This document shows, piece by piece, positions 1 through 8,531 of a stretch of DNA of 64,000 bases (its first letter is position 1; each line of letters starts with the position of its first letter). The stretch lies in assembly GCA_032161045.1 (NCBI GenBank), contig JAVHTH010000007.1. One strand, given 5' to 3'. The position numbers were made by a program, and so were the translations under genes. The notes under the pieces were generated by a model. That model was given only the letters and a program-made list of their open reading frames with translations, searched no databases and was not told the origin of the DNA. This stretch comes from Fervidibacter sinensis (GTDB taxonomy: Bacteria; Armatimonadota; Fervidibacteria; Fervidibacterales; Fervidibacteraceae).

Positions 1-37
1 GACGGTCAATGGTTCAAAGGTAAAAAGGAAGCCGGGG

Positions 38-46
38 TGCTATAAT
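38..46 (+). promoter_or_regulatory. Extended -10 promoter upstream of amrS-like gene
   Basis: The sequence TGCTATAAT is a perfect sigma-70 -10 hexamer preceded by the TG of an extended -10. No good -35 lies at the usual distance. Transcription would start near 52, about 90 bases before the radical SAM gene at 141. The short stretch after it can fold into a small GGGTC/GACCC hairpin. Confidence 0.4.
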
Positions 47-140
47 TGCCTCAGAGGGTCGGTCTTGACCCGACTGTGACCTTGAAAAATCGGTTCGGCA
101 CGACAAAAGCGTGCCCTCCGAACTGGTGGGGTGAAAACAA

Positions 141-1322
141 ATGCCAGTCGTTGAGCATAAAAAGTTGAAGGTCAAGGAAGCGCAACAAATGCCCATCGCT
201 CAAGTTCTCCGGCAATTTGTCCGCGAGGGCGAATTATATCGCCGGCTTGAAGACGACAAGTCGCAAATTGCACGCGAGGCAGGAGTGCCAGAAGAGTTGT
301 TTGCCAACCGCGTTGAATGTTTCGCCTGCGGTCACAGGTGCATTATCTTTGACGGGTTACCCGGTGTCTGTCGTGTTAGGTTCAACGAGGGTGGCAAACT
401 GTATGTCCCTTGGGGTTATGTCGGTGCGCTCAATGTTGACCCAATTGAGAAAAAGCCTTTCTTCCATGCCTACCCCGGTGCGCGGGCGTTGAGTTTTGGG
501 ATGCTGGGTTGTGACCTTCGTTGTCCATTTTGCCAAAACTGGCAAATAAGCCAAGTGATGAAGGATTCAGTTTCAACGATGCTTGCCGACTTTACCCCTA
601 TCACGCCGGAGGAATTCGTCAAGTTGGCGCTGCGATACAAAGCGAAGGTTATGACCAGCACTTACAATGAGCCCCTTATAACGAGCGAGTGGGCGGTGGC
701 ACTTTTCCGCGAGGGCAAAAAATACGGCTTGGTTGGAAGTTTTGTTTCTAACGGAAATGCCACACCAGAAGTTTTGGACTACATCCGACCTGTTGTTGAC
801 TTGTTCAAGATTGACCTAAAGTCCATGAGGGAAAAGAACTACCGAACCTTGGGTGGCAAACTTCAGCCCGTGCTTGACACAATTCGTTGGGCGTGGGAGC
901 GAGGCTTTTGGGTTGAAGTCGTGACTTTGGTCGTGCCCAAATTCAATGACAGCGAGGAAGAGTTGCGAGACGCGGCTCGTTACATCGCTTCTGTTTCGCC
1001 CGATATCCCTTGGCATGTGACAGCATTCCATCCCGATTACTTGATGAACGACAGAAGTTCAACTCCTGTCAAGAAGTTAATCAGAGCAGCGGAGATCGGC
1101 TATGAGGAGGGCTTGAAATTCGTCTACGCTGGGAACTTGCCGGGCATGGTCGGTCCCTATGAGAACACATACTGCCCCAAGTGCCGAGAGTTGCTCATTG
1201 AGCGCTATGGTTTCCAAGTTCGTCGTTACCGAATTGCGAATGGCAAATGCCCCGACTGCGGTGAACCAATTCCGGGGGTTTGGTGGAGGGACGAGGAAGT
1301 CCCATCCCATTTGAGACGGTGA
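141..1322 (+). CDS. amrS: AmmeMemoRadiSam-system radical SAM enzyme (AmrS)
   Basis: A 393-residue radical SAM protein of the AmrS type, a PflA-like family that in other genomes goes with Memo and AMMECR1 proteins; its substrate is not firmly known. The [4Fe-4S] motif is seen as C124, C128 and C131 (GCDLRCPFC). The family-typical N-terminal cysteine cluster (C60, C63, C67, then a GVCRVR segment) and DPIEKKPFFH segment are present, and two CxxC pairs close the protein (C345/C348 and C370/C373), suggesting an extra metal site. The ATG at 141 follows GGTGGGG; an internal ATG at 189 has no better ribosome site. The Memo and AMMECR1 partners are not in this window. The next gene begins 7 bases downstream, so the two are probably co-transcribed. 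Confidence 0.85.
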   Translation: MPVVEHKKLKVKEAQQMPIAQVLRQFVREGELYRRLEDDKSQIAREAGVPEELFANRVECFACGHRCIIFDGLPGVCRVRFNEGGKLYVPWGYVGALNVDPIEKKPFFHAYPGARALSFGMLGCDLRCPFCQNWQISQVMKDSVSTMLADFTPITPEEFVKLALRYKAKVMTSTYNEPLITSEWAVALFREGKKYGLVGSFVSNGNATPEVLDYIRPVVDLFKIDLKSMREKNYRTLGGKLQPVLDTIRWAWERGFWVEVVTLVVPKFNDSEEELRDAARYIASVSPDIPWHVTAFHPDYLMNDRSSTPVKKLIRAAEIGYEEGLKFVYAGNLPGMVGPYENTYCPKCRELLIERYGFQVRRYRIANGKCPDCGEPIPGVWWRDEEVPSHLRR

Positions 1323-1329
1323 GGGAACC

Positions 1330-2361
1330 TTGCTTGACAAATTGGTGAAGCACCTGAAGCGAAATTGGGGCGTGTATTCGTGGGTGTTGGGGATAGGCAG
1401 TTGTTCGTTTCTGCTGTTTCTGTTTCTTTTGCTTTCTACCGCTCCAGAGGGGAGAAACCCGCTTAGCCCCTTACTGAGATTCATGGCTTTGGCCCTTGTG
1501 TTTCTTTGGTTGTTTGATCTCGTGCTTTACGGCGCGTTTCATTTGTTCACGAAATTCTTCCAATGGCTCAGCGTTTCGCACTTATGTGCTTTAGCAAGGG
1601 AATTGGGAAGTCGCGAGTTCCAAAAGCGCAACAATGCTTTGAACGCACTTCTCAAAATGGGCAAAAAGGCTGTGCCAATTTTTACCGAAATCCTTTCGGC
1701 GATGCCAGCGGAACTCGAACTCGTTGACTGGAACGGTCGTGAGGCGAGAAGGCTGGCTGTGAAAGGTTTGGGGATGTTGAAAGCAAAGGAAGGCTTTGAT
1801 GCACTTGTAAGGGTTTTGGACGACCCAGACGAAGTTTTGCGTAAGGAAGCCATATGGGCTTTGGGTAGAATTGGCGACCAACGAGCAATTCCTATCCTAC
1901 TGCCGCTTATGGGTGAACCGCTACCGATTTGCGAATCAGTGAGGAACGCTTTGCGTGAACTGGGTGTTGGTGAAATTGTTGATGCTTGGCACAAGGTTTT
2001 GAAGCATCGCAGCAAAACTGCTTTGGCGAATTTACGAACCTATCGCAGTGAAATCATTGAAGCGCTTTTTAAGGGACTGGAGCGGAATGTCTTTTCTGAA
2101 GATGTTGCGGTCAACGCAGTTTGGGCGTTGAGCGAATTAGGAACTGTGGAAATCATTCCGAGGTTGCGATCATTGGCTTTGCATCATCCCAAAGGAGAAG
2201 TTCGCGATGCTTGCTTTCAAGCCATTGACAAGTTGACGCTGATTTCCCGCCTGCCCCGTCCCGCGACTTCGTCAAAATCCGACACCTCAACTTTGCCCCG
2301 TCCCGCCATCCCTCATGAAATTGACACGAGCACCTTACCTGCTGTTCCATCCGATAAATAG
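1330..2361 (+). CDS. Membrane-anchored HEAT-repeat protein
   Basis: A 343-residue protein beginning at a TTG codon 7 bases after the AmrS-type gene. Residues about 15-38 and 50-75 are two hydrophobic membrane segments. Residues about 95-305 form alpha-helical HEAT (PBS-lyase type) repeats, recognisable from units such as EVLRKEAIWALGRIGD and AVNAVWALSELG. Such repeats are protein-binding scaffolds; no catalytic motif is seen. The C-terminus (about 308-343) is low-complexity and comes from a 42-bp tandem duplication giving two LPRPA...DTST units. Function is unknown; a membrane-tethered adaptor is the most that can be said. The start is uncertain because TTG has only a weak ribosome site. Confidence 0.7.
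   Translation: MLDKLVKHLKRNWGVYSWVLGIGSCSFLLFLFLLLSTAPEGRNPLSPLLRFMALALVFLWLFDLVLYGAFHLFTKFFQWLSVSHLCALARELGSREFQKRNNALNALLKMGKKAVPIFTEILSAMPAELELVDWNGREARRLAVKGLGMLKAKEGFDALVRVLDDPDEVLRKEAIWALGRIGDQRAIPILLPLMGEPLPICESVRNALRELGVGEIVDAWHKVLKHRSKTALANLRTYRSEIIEALFKGLERNVFSEDVAVNAVWALSELGTVEIIPRLRSLALHHPKGEVRDACFQAIDKLTLISRLPRPATSSKSDTSTLPRPAIPHEIDTSTLPAVPSDK
2251..2334 (+). repeat. 42-bp tandem repeat inside the HEAT-protein gene
   Basis: Two consecutive 42-bp units (2251-2292 and 2293-2334) both encode LPRPA followed by a variable stretch and DTST. The units have diverged in the middle and remain in frame, so the duplication lengthens the C-terminal tail by 14 residues. Confidence 0.75.
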
Positions 2362-2395
2362 AGCGGAAGTGAATCGTTGGCTTTTAACCGACACA

Positions 2396-2956
2396 TCATT
2401 TTCTGGCGAGGGCTTTGCGTTTTTGGAAGGCTGCAATAATGGCGGATTTAGTTGTGGGAACAAGGCGGGTTTTCTCCCTGCCCTCTTCGTCCTCTTCCGT
2501 CACGACCCAGAACAAGTCATCGCTCCGGTCAATGATGAGAATTCCGTCAAGGTGGTCAATTTCGTGTTGGAAGATGCGGGCAAGCCAACCTTCGGGTTCA
2601 ATGACTATGGTTTTGCCGTTCCTGTCAAGTCCTCGCACCCGGATTTTCAAATGCCTGTTGACATCCGCTTGAACCCTCGGTATTGACAAACATCCTTCCG
2701 TGCCGATGACCATATCATCGCTTCGCCATTCAATCGTCGGGTTGATGATGGCGTATCTTTCTCCTTCCCACTGGGCGACGATGATTCGCTTCGGGACGGC
2801 GATTTGAGGTGCAGCCAAGCCAACACCTTCATTCTCTTCCATCGTCTCAAACATGTCGTCAACGAGTTGCTGCTCCGCTTTCGTGATTTTGCTGACTGGT
2901 TGCGCCTTCTGGCGTAAAATCGGGTTACCGAGAGTCACGATTTTGCGAACTGCCAT
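2396..2956 (-). CDS. def: Peptide deformylase
   Basis: Removes the N-terminal formyl group from nascent proteins. All three signature motifs are present: GVGLAAPQ (residues 44-51), EGCLSIP with the metal ligand C89, and QHEIDHLDG with H131, catalytic E132 and H135. At 186 residues it is normal for the family, with a slightly long C-terminal helix. I chose the ATG at 2956 because GGCGGTG sits six bases upstream; ATG 2962, GTG 2965 and TTG 2971 are in-frame alternatives adding two to five residues. It is divergent from fmt, whose product makes the formyl-Met that deformylase later processes. The two starts are only 63 bases apart, so promoters must overlap. Confidence 0.95.
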   Translation of the reverse strand: MAVRKIVTLGNPILRQKAQPVSKITKAEQQLVDDMFETMEENEGVGLAAPQIAVPKRIIVAQWEGERYAIINPTIEWRSDDMVIGTEGCLSIPRVQADVNRHLKIRVRGLDRNGKTIVIEPEGWLARIFQHEIDHLDGILIIDRSDDLFWVVTEEDEEGREKTRLVPTTKSAIIAAFQKRKALARK

Positions 2957-3019
2957 TTCCATCACCGCCAAAATTTTGACATGGGAACGAACTGCGAAGT
3001 TACAAGGGGATGGTGAAAG

Positions 3020-3949
3020 ATGCGAGTCGTGTTTTTGGGGACACCGAAATTTGCTGTCCCATCATTGCAGGCAATTGTGGAGTCAGGGCACGAAGTCGCT
3101 CTTGTTGTCACCCAACCTGATAAACCTGCAGGTCGCGGTTTAAAACTTTCACCCCCTCCTGTCAAAATCGCAGCGCAACAATTGGGACTGACGGTTTTTC
3201 AGCCGGAGAAACTGAACGAACCTGAAAGTCTGAAAGTCATCGCTCAAACTCATCCAGATGTTCTGGTCGTTGTGGCTTATGGACGAATTTTGAAAGAGCA
3301 GTGCCTCGCCATACCTCCCAAAGGTTGCGTCAATGTTCACCCATCGCTTTTGCCCAAATATCGCGGTCCAGCCCCCATTCAACATGCGATTTTGAACGGC
3401 GACGAAGTGACAGGAGTTACAACGATGTTCATGGATGTCGGCATGGACACAGGTGATATCATCCTTCAACGAGAGGTGCCAATTGAGCCTAACGACACCG
3501 CTGGGACATTGAGCGAAAAGTTGTCAATAGTGGCAGCAGAACTGTTAGTGGAAACTTTGGATTTGTTGGAACGAGGGGATGCCCCTCGGTTTCCTCAAGA
3601 CCACTCTCAAGCGACATACGCTCCGATACTGCCACCAGAAATTGCCCACTTGGACTTCTCTCAACCTGCAAAGAAGTTGCGCAACATAATTCGGGCTCTA
3701 AACCCTGAACCCGGCGCTTACGCTTTCTTTCGCGGAAAGCGGGTAAAGTTTTGGATGGCTCAAGTTAGCGATGAATTGACAAATTTGTCCCCTGGAACAA
3801 TCGTTGCGGTGGACAAAAAGAGGTTGTGCATCGCCACTGGGGATGGGTTACTGCTTCCGACAGAATTACAAACTGAGGGCAAAAAGGTTTTGACTGTGGA
3901 CGAATGGTTGAGAGGAACTCAACCTCGCGTTGGTGAACAATTTTCGTAA
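3020..3949 (+). CDS. fmt: Methionyl-tRNA formyltransferase
   Basis: Transfers a formyl group from 10-formyl-tetrahydrofolate to initiator Met-tRNA. The 309-residue length is typical. The N-terminal Rossmann-like domain (1-200) carries the folate and catalytic motif SLLPKYRGPAPI, with N105, H107 and D143 matching the N-H-D catalytic set of the family. The remaining part (about 205-309) is the tRNA-binding OB-type domain. An AAGGGGATGG sequence precedes the ATG. It is paired head to head with def. Confidence 0.95.
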   Translation: MRVVFLGTPKFAVPSLQAIVESGHEVALVVTQPDKPAGRGLKLSPPPVKIAAQQLGLTVFQPEKLNEPESLKVIAQTHPDVLVVVAYGRILKEQCLAIPPKGCVNVHPSLLPKYRGPAPIQHAILNGDEVTGVTTMFMDVGMDTGDIILQREVPIEPNDTAGTLSEKLSIVAAELLVETLDLLERGDAPRFPQDHSQATYAPILPPEIAHLDFSQPAKKLRNIIRALNPEPGAYAFFRGKRVKFWMAQVSDELTNLSPGTIVAVDKKRLCIATGDGLLLPTELQTEGKKVLTVDEWLRGTQPRVGEQFS

Positions 3950-4032
3950 TGCCGAGTCGGTTGACGAACTGCAAGGGATGCGTTATGCCTTTATAGGCAT
4001 CACTTGACTGTCGGTGAGGAGGAAAAGGAACA

Positions 4033-5481
4033 ATGTTGGAAGCCGCTTTATCCGCTGTCCGGACAGAAGCGATTTTGGTCCTTTGGGTGCTTCTCTTGTT
4101 GCTGCTGAGTGCCGCTTCTAAAGGGCGTGCTTACGAAAGCGCCTTTAGGTTGACAATTATAGGGTTGCTCATAACTATTGCCGTCACTGTTGCTTCTTGG
4201 GAATTCACGACGGAAGCAGTGTTGGACGGGGCGATAATGGTCCGCTTGGACAGATTCGCAATCGCTTTCCACTTCGTCATTTTGGTCGGGGCTTTGCTTT
4301 CTCTAATCTCGTCTTGGGAGTATTTGCGCGACAGGGGATTGCTTCGGCGAGTCAGTGAGTATTGCGTTTTGATTTTGCTGGCTTGTACGGGGGCAATGTT
4401 TCTTGTCAGCGCCTCAGATTTGGTCATCGTGTTTTTGGCTATTGACACTTTGTCGCTGGCTTTGTATGTGCTGACCGGTTACGCTTCCGACCGACCATAC
4501 CCGATAGAAGGTGCCATCAAATACTTGCTACTTGGGGCGATGGCATCGGCTTTTTTGGTCTATGGTATCGCTTTCGTTTACGGCGCGTCAGGGACGACAA
4601 ATTTGTTGGACTTAGGCAGGATGATACCAACGCAACCTGTTTTACTGTCGGTCGGATTGGGTTTACTCATGGTCGGTTTGGCATTTAAAATTGCGTTGGT
4701 CCCGTTTCACCAATGGGCGCCCGATGTTTACGATGGTGCTTTAACACCTTTGACCGCTTTTATGACGACAGCACCCAAGATTGCCGCAATTGCATCGCTC
4801 TTTCGGATTATGGAAGCAGGCTTTTCAATCCCTCAAATCAAACCCCATTGGACCCTTTTGCTCAGCACATTGGCGGTCCTCACAATGACGGTTGGTAACT
4901 TGGCTGCTCTTCCCCAAAGGAATGTCAAGCGAATGTTGGCTTATTCGTCAATAGCCCATGCAGGTTACATGGTCATGGCGGTTTTGGCGTTGGATGAGGC
5001 GGGGATGGCAGCATTGGTTTTTTACGGGGTCGCTTACACCCTAATGACGGTTGGTGCTTTCATAGCAACCCAACTGGTTGAGAAGGAAAACGGTGCACCC
5101 GCATTGCTGGACGAATGGGTGGGTTTGGCGCACAACAATCCCACTCTCGGGTGGTCAATGGTGGTTTTCATGTCCGGTTTGACTGGGATTCCTTTCACTG
5201 CTGGCTTTTGGGCAAAGTTCCTGACTTTCAAGGCAGCATTGGATGCAGGTTACTTGTGGCTTGTCATCATCGCGGTGTTGAACAGTGTGGTGTCGGCATT
5301 TTACTATTTGCGAGTTGCGATGCTGATGTTCGCTCAGTCTCCCACGCCTCAAACGCGAAGGGTAGCCTCATGGCGGTTGGCAGGGTTAGCGATGGTCGTT
5401 TGTGCTTTTGCAGTTTTGGCGTTGGGGTTTATGCCGACGAATTTGTGGAAAATGGGGGAAATGGTGGCGTTAGCACCGTAA
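4033..5481 (+). CDS. nuoN: NADH-quinone oxidoreductase subunit N (complex I membrane subunit)
   Basis: A 482-residue, almost entirely hydrophobic protein with about 14 membrane helices, of the MrpD/NuoL-M-N antiporter-like family. It forms part of the proton-pumping membrane arm of complex I. Family features include the GAIKYLLLGAMASAFLVYG helix with its conserved lysine, the ALVPFHQWAPDVYDGA segment, and RNVKRMLAYSSIAHAGYM. The ATG follows GAGGAGGAAAAGG. No other nuo gene lies beside it in this window, so the rest of the complex must be encoded elsewhere or beyond reach. nuoN rather than nuoM is chosen from overall motif pattern and length. Confidence 0.88.
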   Translation: MLEAALSAVRTEAILVLWVLLLLLLSAASKGRAYESAFRLTIIGLLITIAVTVASWEFTTEAVLDGAIMVRLDRFAIAFHFVILVGALLSLISSWEYLRDRGLLRRVSEYCVLILLACTGAMFLVSASDLVIVFLAIDTLSLALYVLTGYASDRPYPIEGAIKYLLLGAMASAFLVYGIAFVYGASGTTNLLDLGRMIPTQPVLLSVGLGLLMVGLAFKIALVPFHQWAPDVYDGALTPLTAFMTTAPKIAAIASLFRIMEAGFSIPQIKPHWTLLLSTLAVLTMTVGNLAALPQRNVKRMLAYSSIAHAGYMVMAVLALDEAGMAALVFYGVAYTLMTVGAFIATQLVEKENGAPALLDEWVGLAHNNPTLGWSMVVFMSGLTGIPFTAGFWAKFLTFKAALDAGYLWLVIIAVLNSVVSAFYYLRVAMLMFAQSPTPQTRRVASWRLAGLAMVVCAFAVLALGFMPTNLWKMGEMVALAP

Positions 5482-5542
5482 TTGACGAACAAGGCTATTT
5501 GCCTTACAATCTTTTGCAGCCGAAAAAAGGAGGCGATGGGAA

Positions 5543-7299
5543 ATGGCGCGATGGCTCGGTTGGACAATTGTTTGTTTGCTGGCTCTTTTGGGGTTGGTCG
5601 TCTTGGCTGGGCAAGAGCCAGCAAAAGTTCAATCTGGTGTCTACCTTTGCTCTTCCGTTGAAACTCCCGCGTTGTTGCAAGTTGAAGGTGTCGGAAGTGT
5701 TCGGCTAATTGGAGTTCAGGTGACAGAGGGAACGCCTCAGGCAACCAAGGCTTTGGAACTGGTGAAAAAACTGGTTGAAGGTAAACTGGTGCGGATAGAA
5801 GTTTGTCCGAACCAACCAAAAGATGAGCAGGGTAATGTTCGGGCTGAGGTTTTTTATGCGGAGAAGGGGCAATGGGTTAGTTTGAACAGGCGGCTTATCC
5901 GTGAAGGTTTGGCGAAACTGGTCGCAGAACCAAACTGCCATATTGACTTTACGAAATGGCAACCAGCAAAGCCAGCAATAACGAAGGCACCACCCGCCCA
6001 AAAGGAGAAAAGAGTTGCTGCCGCGCCACCATCTTTGCGAGCAGTGCCTCAAGTGCGCCGTGAAGTGCCCAAGCCACAGCCCGTTATGACGAGGCAATCA
6101 ATAGAAGACCTTGCCCTAAGGACGATGGCTGTTCCTATCGCCTTTCGTGATTCGTTGCTTGCTGCTGAGCAGCGAGTTGTGCAAACATCTGCGAACCTTA
6201 ATGCTTGGCGTGAAATTCGCTGGCGTGTTGATACTTTGCAGAAGGCTTTACTTCCAGTTGCTGCNNNNNNNNNNNNNNNNNNNNNNNNNNNNNNNNNNNN
6301 NNNNNNNNNNNNNNNNNNNNNNNNNNNNNNNNNNNNNNNNNNNNNNNNNNNNNNNNNNNNNNNNTCGCCTTTCGTGATTCGTTGCTTGCTGCTGAGCAGC
6401 GAGTTGTGCAAACATCTGCGAACCTTAATGCTTGGCGTGAAATTCGCTGGCGTGTTGATACTTTGCAGAAGGCTTTACTTCCAGTTGCTGCAAGAGCGCG
6501 GTTAACGCCTTGGCGTTTCTCTCAGTTAGTTTTGAGAGGACAACCATCGCCACTTGTGGCAAGCGAGTTAAATCAGGTCTTTGCATCAGTTGGCGGCGAA
6601 CCGTTTCCGCAACGAATTATTCGCTTAGGTTTGAAAGACCGAAAGGAAACTTTGGCAGAGTTGCTCAATTGGTTCCCCGACATTAGGCAGCAGTTACTTC
6701 AAAGACTGCGCAATCTCGGTGCTCAGTTAGTTGGCGGTGCTACAGTGGCGGCAACGGTCGGTGCCGGATCAATGGCAGGTGGACCGAGAATGCCAATGGG
6801 AGGTGCACCGATGATGGGAATGCCGGGGGCAGGAATGGGAGCCCACGGCGGTCCAATGGGTGGACATGGTGGTCCAATGCTTAGCGCTCCTGCTGGTCCG
6901 GGTGGACCACCTCCAGTCTTTGGTGAGCCGGGTGGTGAAATGGCACCGCCAGGTTTTGCCGCACACGGGGGAGCAATGGGAGCGCCGCCGGGAATGCCAG
7001 GGGCACCGGCAATGATGGGCGCTGGCGGGGGTGTCGGTGCAGCCCCCGGTGTGGCACCTGCCGCTGCCGGCGCTGTCAGCAACTTCTACCGCTACATGGA
7101 ACTTGCGAGGACGGGCATGATTGACCCAGAGTTTGCTGCCATTTGTGTCCTTGCACTGGAGGCTTACCGAGAACAAGTTGACGAGCAAATTCGGTTGGCT
7201 GCCGCTGAGTATCAAAGGGCGAGAGAAGAGTGGGCTGAGTTGAAGGAAATCATCGTCCGAGAACTGAAGAAGTTGGCAGCAACTCCCTTGAGAAGGTGA
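5543..7299 (+). CDS. Secreted SNase-like domain protein with Gly/Met/Pro-rich region (interrupted by assembly gap)
   Basis: The gene starts at ATG 5543 behind AAAAAGGAGGCGATGGGAA, with a signal peptide (about residues 1-23). Residues about 30-135 resemble a staphylococcal-nuclease fold (VRLIGVQV, a charged strand, then LNRRLIREGLAKL). The sequence is broken by N at 6265-6364, with a 127-bp exact duplicate on each side. If the duplicate is collapsed, the reading frame is continuous and encodes 509 residues: N-terminal nuclease-like part, proline/basic linker, helical region, a Gly/Met/Pro/Ala-rich low-complexity stretch (nucleotides about 6735-7075), and a charged C-terminal helix. As printed, the frame is shifted by the arbitrary 100-N run. 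The catalytic Arg/Glu set of true nucleases is not clear, so enzyme activity is uncertain. Confidence 0.65.
6138..6264 (+). repeat. Left copy of 127-bp exact duplicate flanking the gap
   Basis: This 127-base sequence is identical to 6365-6491. It ends exactly at the first N. A contig-end overlap of exactly 127 bases is what a k = 127 graph assembler leaves, so the duplication is probably an artefact. Confidence 0.9.
6265..6364. other. Scaffold gap of 100 N
   Basis: Exactly 100 unknown bases, the conventional filler for a gap of unknown size. It lies inside a coding region and is flanked by identical contig ends. Confidence 0.99.
6365..6491 (+). repeat. Right copy of 127-bp exact duplicate flanking the gap
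   Basis: Identical to 6138-6264 and beginning exactly at the first base after the N run. Reading phase at its end matches the phase at the end of the left copy, so merging the two restores one open frame. Confidence 0.9.
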
Positions 7300-7305
7300 C
7301 ATAAT
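7297..7305 (+). promoter_or_regulatory. Possible extended -10 promoter for rpsO
   Basis: TGACATAAT has a CATAAT -10 hexamer with the upstream TG of an extended -10. A TTGGCA lies further upstream at 7273-7278 but the 21-base spacing is too long, so the extended -10 would have to carry the promoter. Confidence 0.35.
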
Positions 7306-7323
7306 TACACTCCTGCCATAACT

Positions 7324-7377
7324 CGCTCACATGAGCGCCCGTGGAAGCGGGTGATAAGAAACCTTTACACTGCAGTG
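7324..7377 (+). promoter_or_regulatory. Structured leader of rpsO (possible S15 autoregulatory RNA)
   Basis: Three hairpins stand in a row: CGCTCA/TGAGCG (7324-7337), CCCG/CGGG (7338-7351) and the palindrome CACTGCAGTG (7368-7377). The last abuts and overlaps the ribosome site GAGGTGAT of rpsO. Ribosomal protein S15 represses its own mRNA through structured leaders in several bacterial lineages, with non-homologous structures. That this leader works so is inference. Confidence 0.4.
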
Positions 7378-7392
7378 AGGTGATTAATTCCG

Positions 7393-7731
7393 ATGGCGTT
7401 AACGAAGGAAGAAAAGTCCGAACTGATTCGTAGATGGCAACGCGATCCCAACGACACTGGTTCGCCAGAGGTTCAAATCGCCATCTTGACAGAACGCATC
7501 AATAGGTTGGCAGAACATCTGCGCCAGCACAAGAAGGACAAGCATTCAAGGCGAGGTTTGTTGCTCCTTCACGGCAAGAGGAGACGATTGCTTCGTTACT
7601 TGGCACGGACGAACATCACTCGCTACAAAGAAGTCATTGAGGCACTGGGCATCCGCGACATATTTGGTGCCCTTCGCGCTGCTAAAGCAGCAGAACAAGC
7701 ACAACAAGAAGTCCAAACCAACAATGCATAA
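7393..7731 (+). CDS. rpsO: 30S ribosomal protein S15
   Basis: A primary 16S rRNA-binding protein of the small subunit platform. The core matches the family closely: GSPEVQIAILTERINRL, then HKKDKHSRRGLLLLHGKRRRLLRYL. The usual length is about 89 residues; here it is 112, with an added Ala/Gln-rich tail of about 23 residues after the LGIRD segment. GAGGTGATTA precedes the ATG. Normally rpsO is followed by pnp; here a Uma2-type gene lies between them. Confidence 0.97.
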   Translation: MALTKEEKSELIRRWQRDPNDTGSPEVQIAILTERINRLAEHLRQHKKDKHSRRGLLLLHGKRRRLLRYLARTNITRYKEVIEALGIRDIFGALRAAKAAEQAQQEVQTNNA

Positions 7732-7770
7732 ACCTTCGTGCCTCTTTGTTACCGGCAAAGGTGAACCAAA

Positions 7771-8457
7771 ATGAGCGTTCGGGCTGAAGCCGAGCGTAAA
7801 GTAGTCTACCCAGAAAGCGATGGAAAGCCGATGGCTGATAATACTTTGCAAGCACGCTACATCGTTTACATCTACGATGCTTTGGAAGGTATGTTCCGCG
7901 ATGACCCTAATGTTTTCGTTGCAGCGGATTTGCTTTGGTATCCCGTTGAAGGTGAGCCTGAAATTCGGGTTGCACCTGATGTTATGGTTGTCTTTGGTCG
8001 TCCCAAAGGTGACCGTAGGTCTTATCTGCAATGGCGTGAGGACAACATCCCGCCACAAGTGGTGTTTGAGGTTTGGTCTCCATCCAACACTTTGCGGGAT
8101 TTCGTAGACAAACTGAACTTCTACGAACGCTACGGTGTTGAAGAGTTTTACCTTTACGACCCGGATGCCGGTAGATTTGAAGGCTGGATTCGTCAAGGCG
8201 ATAAGTTGGTGCCAATTGACAACACGCAGGGTTGGGTCAGTCCAAGATTGGGCGTCAAGTTCGTGTTGGAGGGCAAAGATTTAGTGCTCTATTCAGCCAG
8301 CGGTGAGCGAATCTTGACTTACCCTGAACTTAGGCGGCAATTTGTGGAACTGAGAAAGCAAGTTGAATTAGAACGCCAAAGAGCAGAACAAGAGCGACGA
8401 CGAGCGGAGCGGTTGGCTCAAAGGTTGCGAGAACTCGGGATTGAGCCTGAAGAGTAA
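7771..8457 (+). CDS. Uma2-family (DUF820) putative restriction-like endonuclease
   Basis: A 228-residue protein of the Uma2 family, which has a PD-(D/E)XK restriction-endonuclease-like fold. The core (about 25-185) shows RVAPDVMVVF with the conserved aspartate and PQVVFEVWSPSN with the conserved E, followed by DKLNFYERYGVEEFYLYDPD, all typical. The last 45 residues are a charged coiled coil rich in QRAEQERRRAER. These genes are multicopy in cyanobacteria and related phyla and their true role is unknown; a nuclease function is inferred from the fold. It sits 39 bases after rpsO and ahead of pnp, so it may have inserted into an ancestral rpsO-pnp pair. Confidence 0.85.
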   Translation: MSVRAEAERKVVYPESDGKPMADNTLQARYIVYIYDALEGMFRDDPNVFVAADLLWYPVEGEPEIRVAPDVMVVFGRPKGDRRSYLQWREDNIPPQVVFEVWSPSNTLRDFVDKLNFYERYGVEEFYLYDPDAGRFEGWIRQGDKLVPIDNTQGWVSPRLGVKFVLEGKDLVLYSASGERILTYPELRRQFVELRKQVELERQRAEQERRRAERLAQRLRELGIEPEE

Positions 8458-8531
8458 ACGGCTATGCGGAAGTTGATTGAAGTTGAAAAGTTCACGAGGA
8501 TTCCTTTCAGAAAACCGGAGGCGGTTTCACT

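Noticed and set aside
3985..4000. Hairpin ATGCCT/AGGCAT between fmt and nuoN
   Set aside because: The stem is only six pairs and no T run follows, so a terminator is not supported.
5115..5708. 197-residue plus-strand frame over the end of nuoN
   Set aside because: It is out of frame with both nuoN and the nuclease-domain gene, which are well supported.
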